A stretch of DNA of 64,000 nt from Faucicola sp048551375. Lineage in GTDB: Bacteria > Pseudomonadota > Gammaproteobacteria > Pseudomonadales > Moraxellaceae. The notes below the pieces were generated by a model, which saw only the letters and a list, made by a program, of their open reading frames with translations, was not told the DNA's origin and ran no database searches. This document shows positions 25,125-34,762 of this stretch, piece after piece. Positions within the stretch are counted from its first letter, which is position 1; the number at the start of each line of letters is the position of its first letter. A program made the translations under genes and the position numbers. Location of the stretch: contig NZ_JBLYZJ010000002.1 of NCBI RefSeq assembly GCF_048551375.1, positions 124,001 through 188,000 on the forward strand, given 5' to 3'.

Positions 25125-25218
25125 TAGGATATTTATTTACGTTAACCTAACAAAAAATATCGATAAAATTTGGCATAATGATAGCTACAAATTTTTTTTA
25201 ATTTAATAAGGAGAAATA

Positions 25219-25758
25219 ATGTCCAATAACTTAAAGGCTATTTTTTTACCATTTGTGATAGCTAGCATAATGGGTTGTACTCACTTAGCTCAATCTACTT
25301 CACCATCACAGAGTTCTATCATGGGTCAGACTACACCTTCATCTTCTGCTAATTTAGCTGAAAAAAGCCCTAAGCAAGCTATTTTAGATACGTTACAATT
25401 TTACCAAACAGCAATGGCAAAAGGCGATACTGATGCGATTATGAGTGTATTTGCCGATGATGCAGTGATTGAATTTCAAGGTAAACCCACTTTGCAAGGC
25501 AAATCTGCGATTCGTCAGAGTTATGAACAAGCCTTTGATGTGATGGATTTTACTGGGATTGACTACATTTCAACCAGTGTTGAAGTGATTGGTGATACCG
25601 CCATCGTCCGAACTACCCATGCAGACAATGCAACGGTGTATCATAAAAAACTTGCGAAAAAAATTGTTGATAATAACCGTGAAGTATTTGTATTTAAAAA
25701 TAAAAATGGTGCGTGGCAAATCAGCTATTATATGTATAATCAAAAGGCAGGGCATTAA
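25219..25758 (+). CDS. NTF2/SnoaL-like lipoprotein
   Basis: A 179-residue predicted lipoprotein: signal sequence and lipobox IMGC with Cys at residue 20, a Ser/Thr/Gln-rich linker, then from about residue 50 an NTF2-like fold. The ILDTLQFYQTAMAKGDTDAIMSVFADDAVIEFQGKP and LQGKSAIRQSYEQAF segments are typical of the SnoaL/DUF4440 type. Such domains can be enzymes or binding modules; no active-site residues can be assigned. AAGGAG precedes the ATG. It is monocistronic. Confidence 0.8.
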   Translation: MSNNLKAIFLPFVIASIMGCTHLAQSTSPSQSSIMGQTTPSSSANLAEKSPKQAILDTLQFYQTAMAKGDTDAIMSVFADDAVIEFQGKPTLQGKSAIRQSYEQAFDVMDFTGIDYISTSVEVIGDTAIVRTTHADNATVYHKKLAKKIVDNNREVFVFKNKNGAWQISYYMYNQKAGH

Positions 25759-25785
25759 AAAACCAGTCTATTGACTGGTCTTTGA
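25756..25785. terminator. Terminator between convergent genes
   Basis: ACCAGTC-TATT-GACTGGT, flanked by an A-run on the left and a short T-run on the right, so it can act for both the lipoprotein gene (plus) and accC (minus). A 'gggcgtaagcattacgcccc' repeat hairpin follows at 25798-25818. Confidence 0.8.
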
Positions 25786-25841
25786 AATATCAATAAGGGC
25801 GTAAGCATTACGCCCCTACAAGTTTGTATTTTTATCAAAAG

Positions 25842-27203
25842 TTATTTACTTTCTTTTTTCTCTGACTTTTTTAGCAAATGATTTTCTAAATAGTGAATAT
25901 TTTGGGCTTGTTGACAAAATGCCTCATCTTGCAAAATCACGTCACGATGTAACGGTACATTGGTTTTTACCCCAGTAATAATCAGCTCATCAAGGGCGTG
26001 ACGTAGTTTGGCAATGGTTTGCTCACGGGTTTGACCGTGACAAATCAATTTGCCAATTAGCGAATCATAAAAGGTCGGAATCGCATAATTGGGGTATAAA
26101 TGTGAATCAAACCGCACGCCACAGCCATTTGGGGTAAAAAGGTTGGTCACCGTACCAGGGGATGGCATAAAGGTTGCTGGGTCTTCAGCATTGATACGGC
26201 ACTCGATAGCATGACCTCGAATATCAATTTCCTCTTGATGATATGATAGACCATAGCCAGAAGCGATTTTAAGCTGTTCTACCACCACATCAATGCCTGT
26301 AATCATCTCAGTAACAGGGTGTTCGACCTGCACACGGGTATTCATTTCGATAAAGAAAAATTGCTCGTCTTCATATAGAAACTCGAATGTACCTGCACCA
26401 CGATAGTGAATTTGCTCACACGCACGCACACACGCCTCAAGAATAGGGGCTTTGATGTCGTCTGGGATATCAGGGGCAGGGGCTTCTTCTAATACTTTTT
26501 GGTGACGGCGTTGGAGCGAGCAATCACGGTCAAATAGATGAATGGCATTGCCTTTACCATCGCCCAATACTTGTACTTCGACATGGCGAGGATTTTTTAG
26601 ATAGCGTTCCATATAGACGCTGTCATCACCGAACCAAAGTTCCGCCTCTTGCTTGGCGGCTTGGACTTGCGGTAGCAAGTGTTCGATACGTTCGACCACA
26701 CGCATACCACGACCACCGCCACCTGCTGCTGCTTTAATTAGCAGAGGGAAACCAATCTGTTTAGCTTGTTCTTCGGCATTGGCAAGGGTGACGCTACCAA
26801 CCGAACCTGGTACAGTGGGAACACCTGCTTTTTTCATGGCATTGATGGCAGAGATTTTATTACCCATCAAGCGAATATGCTCGGCTTCGGGCCCGACAAA
26901 GGTTAGCCCTGCTTCTTCGACACGTTCAGCGAATTCCGCATTTTCTGACAAAAATCCATAACCGGGGTGAATGGCATCCGCCCCAGAAATTTCGGCAGCC
27001 GTCAAAATGGTGTCAATGTTAAGATAGCTTTCGATGGCACTGGGTCGCCCAATACATATCGCCTCATCGACAAAACGCAAGTGCATTAAGTTATCATCGG
27101 CAGTGGAATACACACCCACGGTTTTTATGCCAAGTTGTTTGCACGCACGCACAATGCGTAAGGCGATTTCGCCACGATTGGCAATCAAGAGTTTTTTTAT
27201 CAT
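25842..27203 (-). CDS. accC: Acetyl-CoA carboxylase, biotin carboxylase subunit
   Basis: AccC carboxylates the biotin on AccB using ATP and bicarbonate, the committed step of fatty-acid synthesis. ATP-grasp features are clear: the N-terminal LIANRGEIALRIVRACKQLGI, the glycine-rich AAAGGGGRGMRVV, and the FIEMNTRVQVEHPVTE metal/active-site segment. The 453-residue length is normal. It follows accB after 147 bp; that gap contains a Correia-like repeat, an unusual insertion in this operon. Confidence 0.98.
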   Translation of the reverse strand: MIKKLLIANRGEIALRIVRACKQLGIKTVGVYSTADDNLMHLRFVDEAICIGRPSAIESYLNIDTILTAAEISGADAIHPGYGFLSENAEFAERVEEAGLTFVGPEAEHIRLMGNKISAINAMKKAGVPTVPGSVGSVTLANAEEQAKQIGFPLLIKAAAGGGGRGMRVVERIEHLLPQVQAAKQEAELWFGDDSVYMERYLKNPRHVEVQVLGDGKGNAIHLFDRDCSLQRRHQKVLEEAPAPDIPDDIKAPILEACVRACEQIHYRGAGTFEFLYEDEQFFFIEMNTRVQVEHPVTEMITGIDVVVEQLKIASGYGLSYHQEEIDIRGHAIECRINAEDPATFMPSPGTVTNLFTPNGCGVRFDSHLYPNYAIPTFYDSLIGKLICHGQTREQTIAKLRHALDELIITGVKTNVPLHRDVILQDEAFCQQAQNIHYLENHLLKKSEKKESK

Positions 27204-27247
27204 AGCTATCCCTAACGATTTTTAAAGCCTTTTCATAAAGATGGGTA

Positions 27248-27345
27248 CTAAAATCAATAAAATGAGGCATAAAACTTTGAAAGTTTGGGCGTATGCAATA
27301 CGCCCCTACACACTTATTTTATGGCTAATTTAAACGATTATAAAT
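27248..27345. mobile_element. Correia-like repeat between accB and accC
   Basis: The right end 'ctaatttaaacgattata' is the inverse of the family end TATAATCGTTTAAATTAG, the core is 'gggcgtatgcaatacgcccc', and the left end is degenerate. It lies within the accBC transcript. Confidence 0.6.
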
Positions 27346-27350
27346 TTCGA

Positions 27351-27764
27351 TTAAGATTGATAGCGGACAATCGGCTGACCAAATTGCACCACATCGCCAT
27401 TTTGTACCAAAATTTCTTCAATAATACCGCTTTGGGTGGCTTCAAGGGGATTCATAATTTTCATGGCTTCAATGATACCTAGCGTGTCGCCTGCTTGGAC
27501 TTGCTGACCGACTTTGATAAAAGGGGCATCATTTGGGCTTGGGGCGACATAGAATACGCCGACCATCGGTGAGGGTTCGGTTTTGCCTGTTTTGGTTGGG
27601 GTGACTACTGCAGGGGCAGTGGTGACAATTGGGGCAACGCTTGCCACACTTTGTGGTAAATGGCGAGTGATTTGCACTTTTTTCTCACCATCTTGCACTT
27701 CAAGCTCGGCAATCGACCGTTCTTCCATTAAGTCAATCAACTGTTTAATATTACCAATATCCAT
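27351..27764 (-). CDS. accB: Acetyl-CoA carboxylase biotin carboxyl carrier protein
   Basis: AccB carries the biotin that shuttles CO2 between AccC and the carboxyltransferase. The C-terminal biotinyl domain has the target lysine in IIEAMKIMN, where EAMKMMN is more usual. The N-terminal helix (MDIGNIKQLIDLMEERSIAELEV) and the Ala/Pro/Val/Thr linker (about residues 37-65) are typical. The ATG at 27764 is preceded by AAAGGTGAAAATC; a GTG 9 bp upstream is less likely. Length 137. Confidence 0.97.
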   Translation of the reverse strand: MDIGNIKQLIDLMEERSIAELEVQDGEKKVQITRHLPQSVASVAPIVTTAPAVVTPTKTGKTEPSPMVGVFYVAPSPNDAPFIKVGQQVQAGDTLGIIEAMKIMNPLEATQSGIIEEILVQNGDVVQFGQPIVRYQS

Positions 27765-27924
27765 GATTTTCACCTTTATGTGTCATTAGCCTGTTGCCAA
27801 AGTCGTGGCAAACTTTTCAATATTGTAACAATTTTTTTCAAAAATACCTAGCTATTCTAAACCATATTTGTGTACGAGTGTACACTTAAAATTGCTAAAA
27901 TGTTACTTATTTTGATAAAAGACA

Positions 27925-28377
27925 TTATTTGTTGGCAAAAAACTGCAATGCAACCTCATAACCAAACGCCCCCATGCCACAAATTACCGCTTCGGCTTTG
28001 TCGCTAAAGTAGGAGTGATGGCGAAAGGCTTCACGGCTGTGAATATTGGATAAATGTACTTCGACAAATGGTTTGTTGATTGCCAATAACGCATCTCGTA
28101 ATACTACTGAAGTATGGGTAAAGCCTGCTGGGTTGATAATGACGGCATCAATTTTTTCGTTTGCGTTGTCAGTTAATAGTCCGTGATGGTGGATTTTATC
28201 AATGAGTTCGCTTTCGCTATTGGATTGAAAAAAGGTCAGTGTTAAACCTTTTTCTTTAGCAAGTGTTTGTAAATTGGCTTCGATATCAGCAAGGGTTTGG
28301 TAGCCGTAAATTTCTGGCTCACGTTTGCCAAGTAAGTTTAAGTTTGCACCATTGATAATAAGAATATGTTTTTTCAT
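27925..28377 (-). CDS. aroQ: 3-dehydroquinate dehydratase, type II
   Basis: A dodecameric enzyme of the shikimate pathway that removes water from 3-dehydroquinate. Type II motifs are present: INGANLNLLGKREPEIYG with the catalytic Tyr, FFQSNSESELID, INPAGFTHTSVVLRDAL, and EVHLSNIHSREAFRHHS with the catalytic His. Length (150) is normal. It is 3 bp downstream of cca and upstream of accBC; aroQ before accBC is a common proteobacterial order. Confidence 0.97.
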   Translation of the reverse strand: MKKHILIINGANLNLLGKREPEIYGYQTLADIEANLQTLAKEKGLTLTFFQSNSESELIDKIHHHGLLTDNANEKIDAVIINPAGFTHTSVVLRDALLAINKPFVEVHLSNIHSREAFRHHSYFSDKAEAVICGMGAFGYEVALQFFANK

Positions 28378-28380
28378 AAG

Positions 28381-29568
28381 TTAGCCCTTATGCGTTGTGA
28401 TAAAGTCATTTAACAAGCTTAAACGCAACTTGTCAATCGCTTCCCCAATGGCTTTACCTTTTAAATCTTTATCGACATCTTTGGCAGAGATGGGCTGTAA
28501 AAGCTCAGTGATTTTATCAAGTTTAATTTGCTCGCACGCCATTTGATAGATGTGTTGGCATAATAAGGCTTGGGTGAGTTTGTGATTGTCTTTGAGCAAA
28601 GTTGCTCGTTTGGTTAGCTCAAAAAGTGCTTGCGAATCCAAGTCATTAAATTCTGACAAGGTTTCAAACTCACTAATAAAAAATTCGCTAAAGGATTGTA
28701 ATTGCTTAGGGATTTTTTGTTGTTGGCAAAACTGGGTTAAATTATTGATATCGTTATTCTTTAAAGAGCTATCTGCTAAAAAAATGGTGGCAAACAAAGC
28801 AAATCGAGCGGTTTCATCCAAATTAAACTGATAGCCAAGTCGTAGGCTTTTGGCGGTGCGTTGCCAATAGCTTGATTGATATGAATTTTTATCCAATTCA
28901 AGGGTTTTTTCTAAGTTTGGCATGATAATGTGTAACACGCCCAATTCGTTCAAACGGTCAAAATAAACATCCGCCCATTCTTGGGTAAGGGCTTTGCGAG
29001 TTTCTGCCCATACACGCTCTGCGACAAGGTGATTAAGCTCGCCTGCGTCACGCATTTGTTTGACAAGTTTTTGGGTATCAGTGGCAATTTCAAAGCCCAG
29101 TGGGGCATAGCGACTGGCAAAGCGAGCAAGGCGTAATACACGCACAGGGTCTTCGGCAAAGGCATTCGACACATGGCGAAGTTGTTTGTTTTCAAGGTCT
29201 TGCAATCCGCCATACGGGTCGATGATGGTGTCGTTTTTTAACGTGCTATCAAATAAGCCATTGACTTCGATTGCCATTGCATTGATGGTAAGGTCACGGC
29301 GGATGAGGTCTTCTTCTAAGGTGACACTGGGGTCGGCATGGACGGTAAAGCCGAGATAGCCATTGCCAGACTTGCGTTCGGTGCGGGCAAGGGCGTATTC
29401 GTCATGGCTATGAGGGTGCAAAAATACAGGAAAATCTGCTCCGACTTGGCTAAAGCCTAATTCAAGCATTTGCTGTGGGGTCGCACCCACGACCACGTAA
29501 TCGTGTTCGGTGACAGGTCGCTGTAGCAGACGGTCACGCACCGCACCGCCAACTAAATATACTTTCAT
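28381..29568 (-). CDS. cca: CCA-adding tRNA nucleotidyltransferase
   Basis: Adds or repairs the 3'-CCA end of tRNAs. The class II nucleotidyltransferase head domain starts at once (VYLVGGAVRDRLLQRPVTEHDYVVVG), followed by ARTERKSGNGYLGF, EDLIRRDLTINAMAIE and the nucleotide-selecting region EDPVRVLRLARFASRY. The C-terminal ~200 residues are helical and divergent, and I see no HD-phosphohydrolase motif that E. coli Cca carries. Length 395. It probably heads the cca-aroQ-accB-accC cluster. Confidence 0.95.
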   Translation of the reverse strand: MKVYLVGGAVRDRLLQRPVTEHDYVVVGATPQQMLELGFSQVGADFPVFLHPHSHDEYALARTERKSGNGYLGFTVHADPSVTLEEDLIRRDLTINAMAIEVNGLFDSTLKNDTIIDPYGGLQDLENKQLRHVSNAFAEDPVRVLRLARFASRYAPLGFEIATDTQKLVKQMRDAGELNHLVAERVWAETRKALTQEWADVYFDRLNELGVLHIIMPNLEKTLELDKNSYQSSYWQRTAKSLRLGYQFNLDETARFALFATIFLADSSLKNNDINNLTQFCQQQKIPKQLQSFSEFFISEFETLSEFNDLDSQALFELTKRATLLKDNHKLTQALLCQHIYQMACEQIKLDKITELLQPISAKDVDKDLKGKAIGEAIDKLRLSLLNDFITTHKG

Positions 29569-29585
29569 AAGGGAGTTCTCTTTTT

Positions 29586-29624
29586 ATAAAAAAAGGCAAT
29601 ATCATAAGACATTACCTTTTTTAT
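29586..29624 (-). terminator. maeB terminator
   Basis: Read on the minus strand, GGTAAT pairs with ATTGCC (one wobble) across a 10-base loop, followed by seven T. It lies ~65 bp past the maeB stop. A 'gggcgtattcaatacacccc' repeat hairpin sits between them (29652-29671). Confidence 0.75.
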
Positions 29625-29688
29625 TAAATTTATGATTACTATTTTATCGAAGGGCGTATTCAATACACCCCTACAAGAAATTATAAAC

Positions 29689-31992
29689 TTATTTCGCCAA
29701 ATCTTGTGCTTCAGTCACAGCAACGGCGGTCATATTAACAATACGGCGTGCAGTGGCGGAAGTCGTCAAGATATGCACAGGTTTAGAAGAACCTAATAAA
29801 ATTGGTCCAACCGTGACGCTATTGGTCGCTGTTTTTAGCAAGTTATAGGCAATATTGGCAGCGTCCAAGTCAGGCATAATCAAGAGATTTGCCGAGCCTG
29901 TCAATTTGCTAAATGGAAATGACGCATTGCGTAAGCGGTCATCAAGGGCGGCATCACCGTGCATTTCACCATCAAACTCAAAGTCCACGTCCATCTCATC
30001 TAATAGGCGATAGACTTCACGCATTTTCTTGGCAGAAGCGAAGTCTGACGAGCCAAAGTTAGAATGTGATAACAATGCCACACGAGGTTCAATACCAAAA
30101 CGGCGGACTTCCTTGGCAGCCAAGACCGTCATTTCGGCAAGCTGTTCGGCAGTTGGGTCTTCGTGGATATAGGTATCAGCGATAAATAAGTTACGACCTT
30201 GAAGTAATAGGGCATTTAGGGCATAAAAATCTTTGACACCGTCTTGTTTTTTCAGCACTTTCTGCACATAGCTTAAATGCAAGTGATATGAGCCAAATGT
30301 ACCACAAATCATACCATCCGCATCACCACGGTCAACCAATAATGCTCCAATTAATGAGGTTTTACGGCGGACATCACGGCGAGCCAACTCTACGGTTACG
30401 CCATCACGTTGGGCGATTTTGTAATAATGTTGCCAGTAGTCTTTGTAGCGTGGGTCATTTTCGATATTAACCAAATCATAATGTTGTTCGGCAACCATAC
30501 GAAGCCCCAAGCGTTTGACTTGATTGTCAATAATCGCAGGACGACCGACCAAAATTGGACGAGCCAAGCCTTCATCGACCACGACTTGCACGGCACGTAA
30601 GACATTTTCATCTTCACCTTCACAGTAAACGATGCGTTTAGGGTCTTTTTGGGCTTTGGCAAACATCGGTTTCATCAAGAAGGCTGAGTTATAGACAAAT
30701 TCAGACAATTTTTGTTTATAAACACGCATATCTTCGATAGGTAAAGTCGCCACGCCAGAATCCATCGCCGCTTTTGCGACCGCAGGGGCAATTTCGATAA
30801 TCAAATTTGGCTCAAGTGGACCGGGAATCAAGTATTCACGCCCAAATTGCTTTGATTCGTCAACGGCTTTTTGCCCTTTTAGCGGGGTTGCTTCAACGTG
30901 AGCCATGGCTGCAATCGCACGCACACAGGCAAGTTTCATGTCTTCATTGACCGTGGTTGCCCCAACGTCTAACGCCCCACGGAAAATATAAGGGAAACAC
31001 AAGGCGTTATTCACTTGGTTCGGATAATCCGAGCGACCTGTGGCAATGATGGCATCTGGACGCACGGCTTTGGCATCTTCTGGCAAAATTTCTGGATTTG
31101 GATTGGCAAGGGCAAAGATAATTGGGTCGATAGCCATTTGCTTAACCATATCTTGGGTTAACATACCAGCTGCTGATAAACCTAAGAACATATCCGCCCC
31201 AGCGATGACATCGGATAAGGTCTTGGCATCGGTATCACGAGCGTAGCGTTGTTTTGATTCGTCAAGATTGTCACGGCTGGTGGTGATAATACCTTTTGAG
31301 TCACCGACAAAGATATTTTCTTTTTTCGCCCCTAATGCACAGATTAGGTCAAGGCATGAAATGGCGGCTGCCCCAGCACCAGAACAAACGACTTTGATGT
31401 CTTCGATTTTTTTGCCTGTGATTTGTAGGGCATTGAGCAAGGCGGCAGATGCAATAATCGCTGTACCATGTTGGTCATCGTGGAACACAGGAATGTTCAT
31501 GCGTTTACGCAATTCACGCTCGATATAAAAACACTCTGGTGCTTTGATATCTTCTAGGTTGATACCGCCAAAAGTCGGCTCAAGTGAGGCAATCGCTTCG
31601 ATAAATTTGTCTGGGTCGTTTTGGGCGACTTCGATGTCAAATACGTCAATCCCTGCAAATTTTTTGAACAATACGCCTTTACCTTCCATCACAGGCTTAG
31701 ACGCTAGAGGTCCAATATTACCTAGACCTAACACGGCTGTACCGTTGGTAACCACACCGACTAGATTGCTACGAGCGGTATAAAGAGCGGCTTTTTTGGG
31801 GTCTTTTTCGATTTCAAGACAAGGAATCGCTACACCCGGAGAATAGGCAAGTGCCAAGTCACGTTGGTTAGCAAGGGCTTTGATGGGCGTGACCGAGATT
31901 TTTCCGGGTTTTGGGTTGGCGTGGTAATGCAGGGCGGCTTGTTCAAATTGTTCTTTATCGGAAGCAGGGTTTTGTGTGGTGAGTTTATCCAT
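29689..31992 (-). CDS. maeB: NADP-dependent malic enzyme (MaeB type)
   Basis: A two-domain malic enzyme that decarboxylates malate to pyruvate with NADP reduction. Residues ~20-430 form the malic enzyme part: LALAYSPGVAIPCLEI, TNGTAVLGLGNIGPLASKPVMEGK, FHDDQHGTAIIASAALLNAL, and VVCSGAGAAAISC as the nucleotide site. Residues ~440-767 form a phosphotransacetylase-like domain (RIVYCEGEDENVLRAVQVV...) that in E. coli is regulatory rather than catalytic. Length (767) is close to E. coli MaeB (759). It is monocistronic. Confidence 0.97.
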   Translation of the reverse strand: MDKLTTQNPASDKEQFEQAALHYHANPKPGKISVTPIKALANQRDLALAYSPGVAIPCLEIEKDPKKAALYTARSNLVGVVTNGTAVLGLGNIGPLASKPVMEGKGVLFKKFAGIDVFDIEVAQNDPDKFIEAIASLEPTFGGINLEDIKAPECFYIERELRKRMNIPVFHDDQHGTAIIASAALLNALQITGKKIEDIKVVCSGAGAAAISCLDLICALGAKKENIFVGDSKGIITTSRDNLDESKQRYARDTDAKTLSDVIAGADMFLGLSAAGMLTQDMVKQMAIDPIIFALANPNPEILPEDAKAVRPDAIIATGRSDYPNQVNNALCFPYIFRGALDVGATTVNEDMKLACVRAIAAMAHVEATPLKGQKAVDESKQFGREYLIPGPLEPNLIIEIAPAVAKAAMDSGVATLPIEDMRVYKQKLSEFVYNSAFLMKPMFAKAQKDPKRIVYCEGEDENVLRAVQVVVDEGLARPILVGRPAIIDNQVKRLGLRMVAEQHYDLVNIENDPRYKDYWQHYYKIAQRDGVTVELARRDVRRKTSLIGALLVDRGDADGMICGTFGSYHLHLSYVQKVLKKQDGVKDFYALNALLLQGRNLFIADTYIHEDPTAEQLAEMTVLAAKEVRRFGIEPRVALLSHSNFGSSDFASAKKMREVYRLLDEMDVDFEFDGEMHGDAALDDRLRNASFPFSKLTGSANLLIMPDLDAANIAYNLLKTATNSVTVGPILLGSSKPVHILTTSATARRIVNMTAVAVTEAQDLAK

Positions 31993-32207
31993 AATGATTT
32001 CGCTTTATCAAGTAAAAAAATAGTCATTCAACGTAATGTAATCAAATTTGAAATATTCTATCATTAATACAGGCGTTTTATCTAGCGAACTTTGCGACTG
32101 TGAACTTTGAGTCATTTGGATTTTTGGTGAATTAAATCAAGCGTCACACGTTGAGGTATTGGGCGTAAGCATTACGCCCCTACAAAAAATTGATTATAGC
32201 TAAACCA

Positions 32208-33698
32208 TTAAGACGAACAACTGACAAAAATTTCTGCCTCATTAACGGTGGGCGGTGCGGTGTCACTCGGTTTTGCCAATGGGTTAGGTTCAAACGGCTT
32301 AGTGAGTAGCTGAAACAGTCTATCGACCTCGCTCATATCATTGTGTTCTGCCAGTTCAATCGCTCGCTGTGCGATGCCATTTCGCAAAATATAAATCGGA
32401 TTGTGGTTTATCACTTTTTCAAGATTGGGATTTTTTTGCAAATAATCGCTTTGCCATTGTTCAAATTGTTGTAACGCATTGGCTTGTTGCAATTCGGCTG
32501 TTAAGGTGGCGAACAGTTGGTGTTCATGTTCAAATTTACTGTTATTAGCCACGATTGCCACTAACGCTCGTTGGCTATTGGTAAAATCAAGCTTGTGGTT
32601 TTGCATAAGTTGTAAAAATTCTAATGCAAAATCGCAGTTTGCTTCATTCACTTCAAGCCCGAATTTTTGACACAATCCTTTTTGATAATAACCATAAAAA
32701 ATTTCACCAAATTTATCCAAAATTTCCGTTAAAACCTCTCTATCCAGCGTTTCAGCCTTATGGTTTGCCGTTAATTTTTCACCATTTAAGCGTAAAAATA
32801 GCGAGATTAAGCGTGACAAATTCCATTGTCCAATAGATGGTTGATTTTGATACACATAGCGACCTTGATAGTCCGAATGATTGTTTATCCATAGCGGATT
32901 AAAACGCTCCATAAAGCCATAAGGCCCAAAATCGAGGGTCGCCCCTGTGATGGATAAATTGTCGGTATTCATCACGCCATGAGCAAAGCCAAAGAGTTGC
33001 CAATCGGCAATGGTTTTGGCAGTTTTATCAACGACTTGGCGTAAAAAATCCGCAATTGGTGTATCGCTCTCCATACAGTCGGCAAAGTAAGTTTGAATCA
33101 CATAACGGGTAAAGTACAAGAGCATATCTGGGGCGAAATTCGCCACCCACTCAAAATGCCCAAAGCGAATATGACAATCGGCAGTGCGAAGTAGGCTTGC
33201 CCCACGCTCTATGCTCTCTCGGCGGACTGGCGTGTCGCTGACGACAAAGCCCAACGCATTGGATGAGCGAATACCAAGGGCGTTCAACGCATGACCTGCA
33301 AGGTACTCACGCACGGTGCTACGAATCACGGCTCGCCCATCGCCCATGCGAGAGTAGGGGGTTAAGCCTGCCCCTTTAAGATGGAGGTCGGTGAGTGTGC
33401 CGTGTCGGTCAATGACTTGGACGAGGAGTAGCCCACGCCCATCACCGAGTTGCCCTGCCCATTGTCCGAACTGATGCCCTGCATACGCCATAGCTAGGGG
33501 GTCAAAGCCGTTTGGGACGATGTCACCGCCTAAAATGTTTACCCAGTTTTGGGTTAGGAAATCGTCTTTATCCCAGCCGAGTTGGGTGGCAACTAGGGGG
33601 TTAAAATGCCCTGCTTGGGGATTGGTGAGGGGCTTGGGTGGTTGTTTGTGATAGAGGCGTGGGTCAAGGGTGGTGTAGGCGTTGTTGATAGTTAGCAT
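32208..33698 (-). CDS. selO: Protein adenylyltransferase SelO (YdiU)
   Basis: A pseudokinase-fold enzyme that transfers AMP from ATP to proteins in the redox-stress response. Conserved segments: GGDIVPNGFDPLAMAYAGHQFGQWAGQLGDGRG, KGAGLTPYSRMGDGRAVIRSTVREYL, and HGVMNTDNLSITGATLDFGPYGF with the catalytic Asp residues. The last residues are VSCSS: the terminal Cys-Ser-Ser corresponds to the position that is selenocysteine in animal SelO and a redox cysteine in bacteria. 496 residues, normal length. It is monocistronic; a 'gggcgtaagcattacgcccc' hairpin lies just past its stop (32160-32180). Confidence 0.97.
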   Translation of the reverse strand: MLTINNAYTTLDPRLYHKQPPKPLTNPQAGHFNPLVATQLGWDKDDFLTQNWVNILGGDIVPNGFDPLAMAYAGHQFGQWAGQLGDGRGLLLVQVIDRHGTLTDLHLKGAGLTPYSRMGDGRAVIRSTVREYLAGHALNALGIRSSNALGFVVSDTPVRRESIERGASLLRTADCHIRFGHFEWVANFAPDMLLYFTRYVIQTYFADCMESDTPIADFLRQVVDKTAKTIADWQLFGFAHGVMNTDNLSITGATLDFGPYGFMERFNPLWINNHSDYQGRYVYQNQPSIGQWNLSRLISLFLRLNGEKLTANHKAETLDREVLTEILDKFGEIFYGYYQKGLCQKFGLEVNEANCDFALEFLQLMQNHKLDFTNSQRALVAIVANNSKFEHEHQLFATLTAELQQANALQQFEQWQSDYLQKNPNLEKVINHNPIYILRNGIAQRAIELAEHNDMSEVDRLFQLLTKPFEPNPLAKPSDTAPPTVNEAEIFVSCSS

Positions 33699-33839
33699 AA
33701 AAAATCCAAATAATGATAATAAAGTTGATTAATGTTGTAAAATCGGTATGCTTATGGGTGGTTGTATCAAATGATTTTTATATTGGGGCTTTGATGGTGA
33801 TATAAACCGTAATTTCATAAAAATAAGGAAAATCAAATC

Positions 33840-34718
33840 ATGTTGTTATCCATTTTTTCAAAGTTTGCATTTTATAGTTACTGGGGTATGGCTCTGGTGG
33901 CGACTATCGTGGTGACTGTGATTGTAGCGATGGTAAGTAAATCGGTACATCGTAAGTTTTTTGGGGTAGTGGCAGGGATATTGGTGATGTGTGGATTTAT
34001 TACACCGATAGCATTACAGATAAATGAAGATAAAAAGGTGGTAGAAGCCAAGCAGGATAGATATTCGACTGCCAAGGCGATATTTGATGAGCGGTGTAAG
34101 TCAGCAGGAGAGAAGATTTATAAGACGGTGGATAATGTGGAGGGGGTGACTTTGTTAAAGGTGCGTCCTGATTGGAATCGTCAGACTTATAATGCGTGGG
34201 ATGACCCAATGTGGGCGGATGCAGGGTTGCCAAGACAAAAAATTGCTGATAACTATATTAATTCATTCTTAGGATGGAATGTTGAAAATAGAAACTTGGT
34301 ATATGAACCATATAATCCTTCAAGTTTTAAAGTAACAAAAGGCTATAATTTTGTTGATGTAAAGAAAGATAATGAATATATACAGCATAGATTAAAGCCT
34401 AATGCTAATAGCGAAGCTCTTTCAAGGACACTAACAGAACTGGTTAAAAAACCAAGCAGATATGCTATTGATTATATTAACTACATTGACCCAAAAGACC
34501 GTGAATATTGGGTAGCAGGAACTAAAGTAACCATTACAGATACACAAACCAATGAAATTTTAGCCGAAAAAACGTGGTATGCCTTAGAGCCAGGGCAAGG
34601 CAGTCATGCAGGGCAAAGAGAGCCTTGGCTTGCAGGGGCGATTAGCTGTCCAATTGATGGACGGGAGAGCATACCTACTCGCTCATTTGTAGAAAAAGTT
34701 TTAATACCAAAGCAATAG
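33840..34718 (+). CDS. Hypothetical two-helix membrane protein, first gene of accessory cassette
   Basis: I do not recognise this 292-residue protein. Two N-terminal hydrophobic helices (about residues 16-36 and 43-62) are followed by a ~230-residue soluble domain starting KKVVEAKQDRYSTAKAIFDERCKSAGEKIYKTVDNVEGVTLLKVRPD. The domain probably faces the periplasm. AAGGAAA precedes the ATG. It is followed 44 bp later by two genes of the same strand, one with RTX repeats; a role as accessory or immunity-type protein for that cassette is possible but unproven. The 34230-34500 portion is clearly more AT-rich than the rest. Confidence 0.75.
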   Translation: MLLSIFSKFAFYSYWGMALVATIVVTVIVAMVSKSVHRKFFGVVAGILVMCGFITPIALQINEDKKVVEAKQDRYSTAKAIFDERCKSAGEKIYKTVDNVEGVTLLKVRPDWNRQTYNAWDDPMWADAGLPRQKIADNYINSFLGWNVENRNLVYEPYNPSSFKVTKGYNFVDVKKDNEYIQHRLKPNANSEALSRTLTELVKKPSRYAIDYINYIDPKDREYWVAGTKVTITDTQTNEILAEKTWYALEPGQGSHAGQREPWLAGAISCPIDGRESIPTRSFVEKVLIPKQ

Positions 34719-34762
34719 TTTTTTAGAATCAATCAATTAAATTTAACCAAAAGGAAAATATT

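Noticed and set aside
25125..25218. ruvB downstream of ruvA
   Set aside because: Only a short AT-rich gap and an unrelated lipoprotein gene follow; no RuvB-like sequence occurs anywhere in the window.
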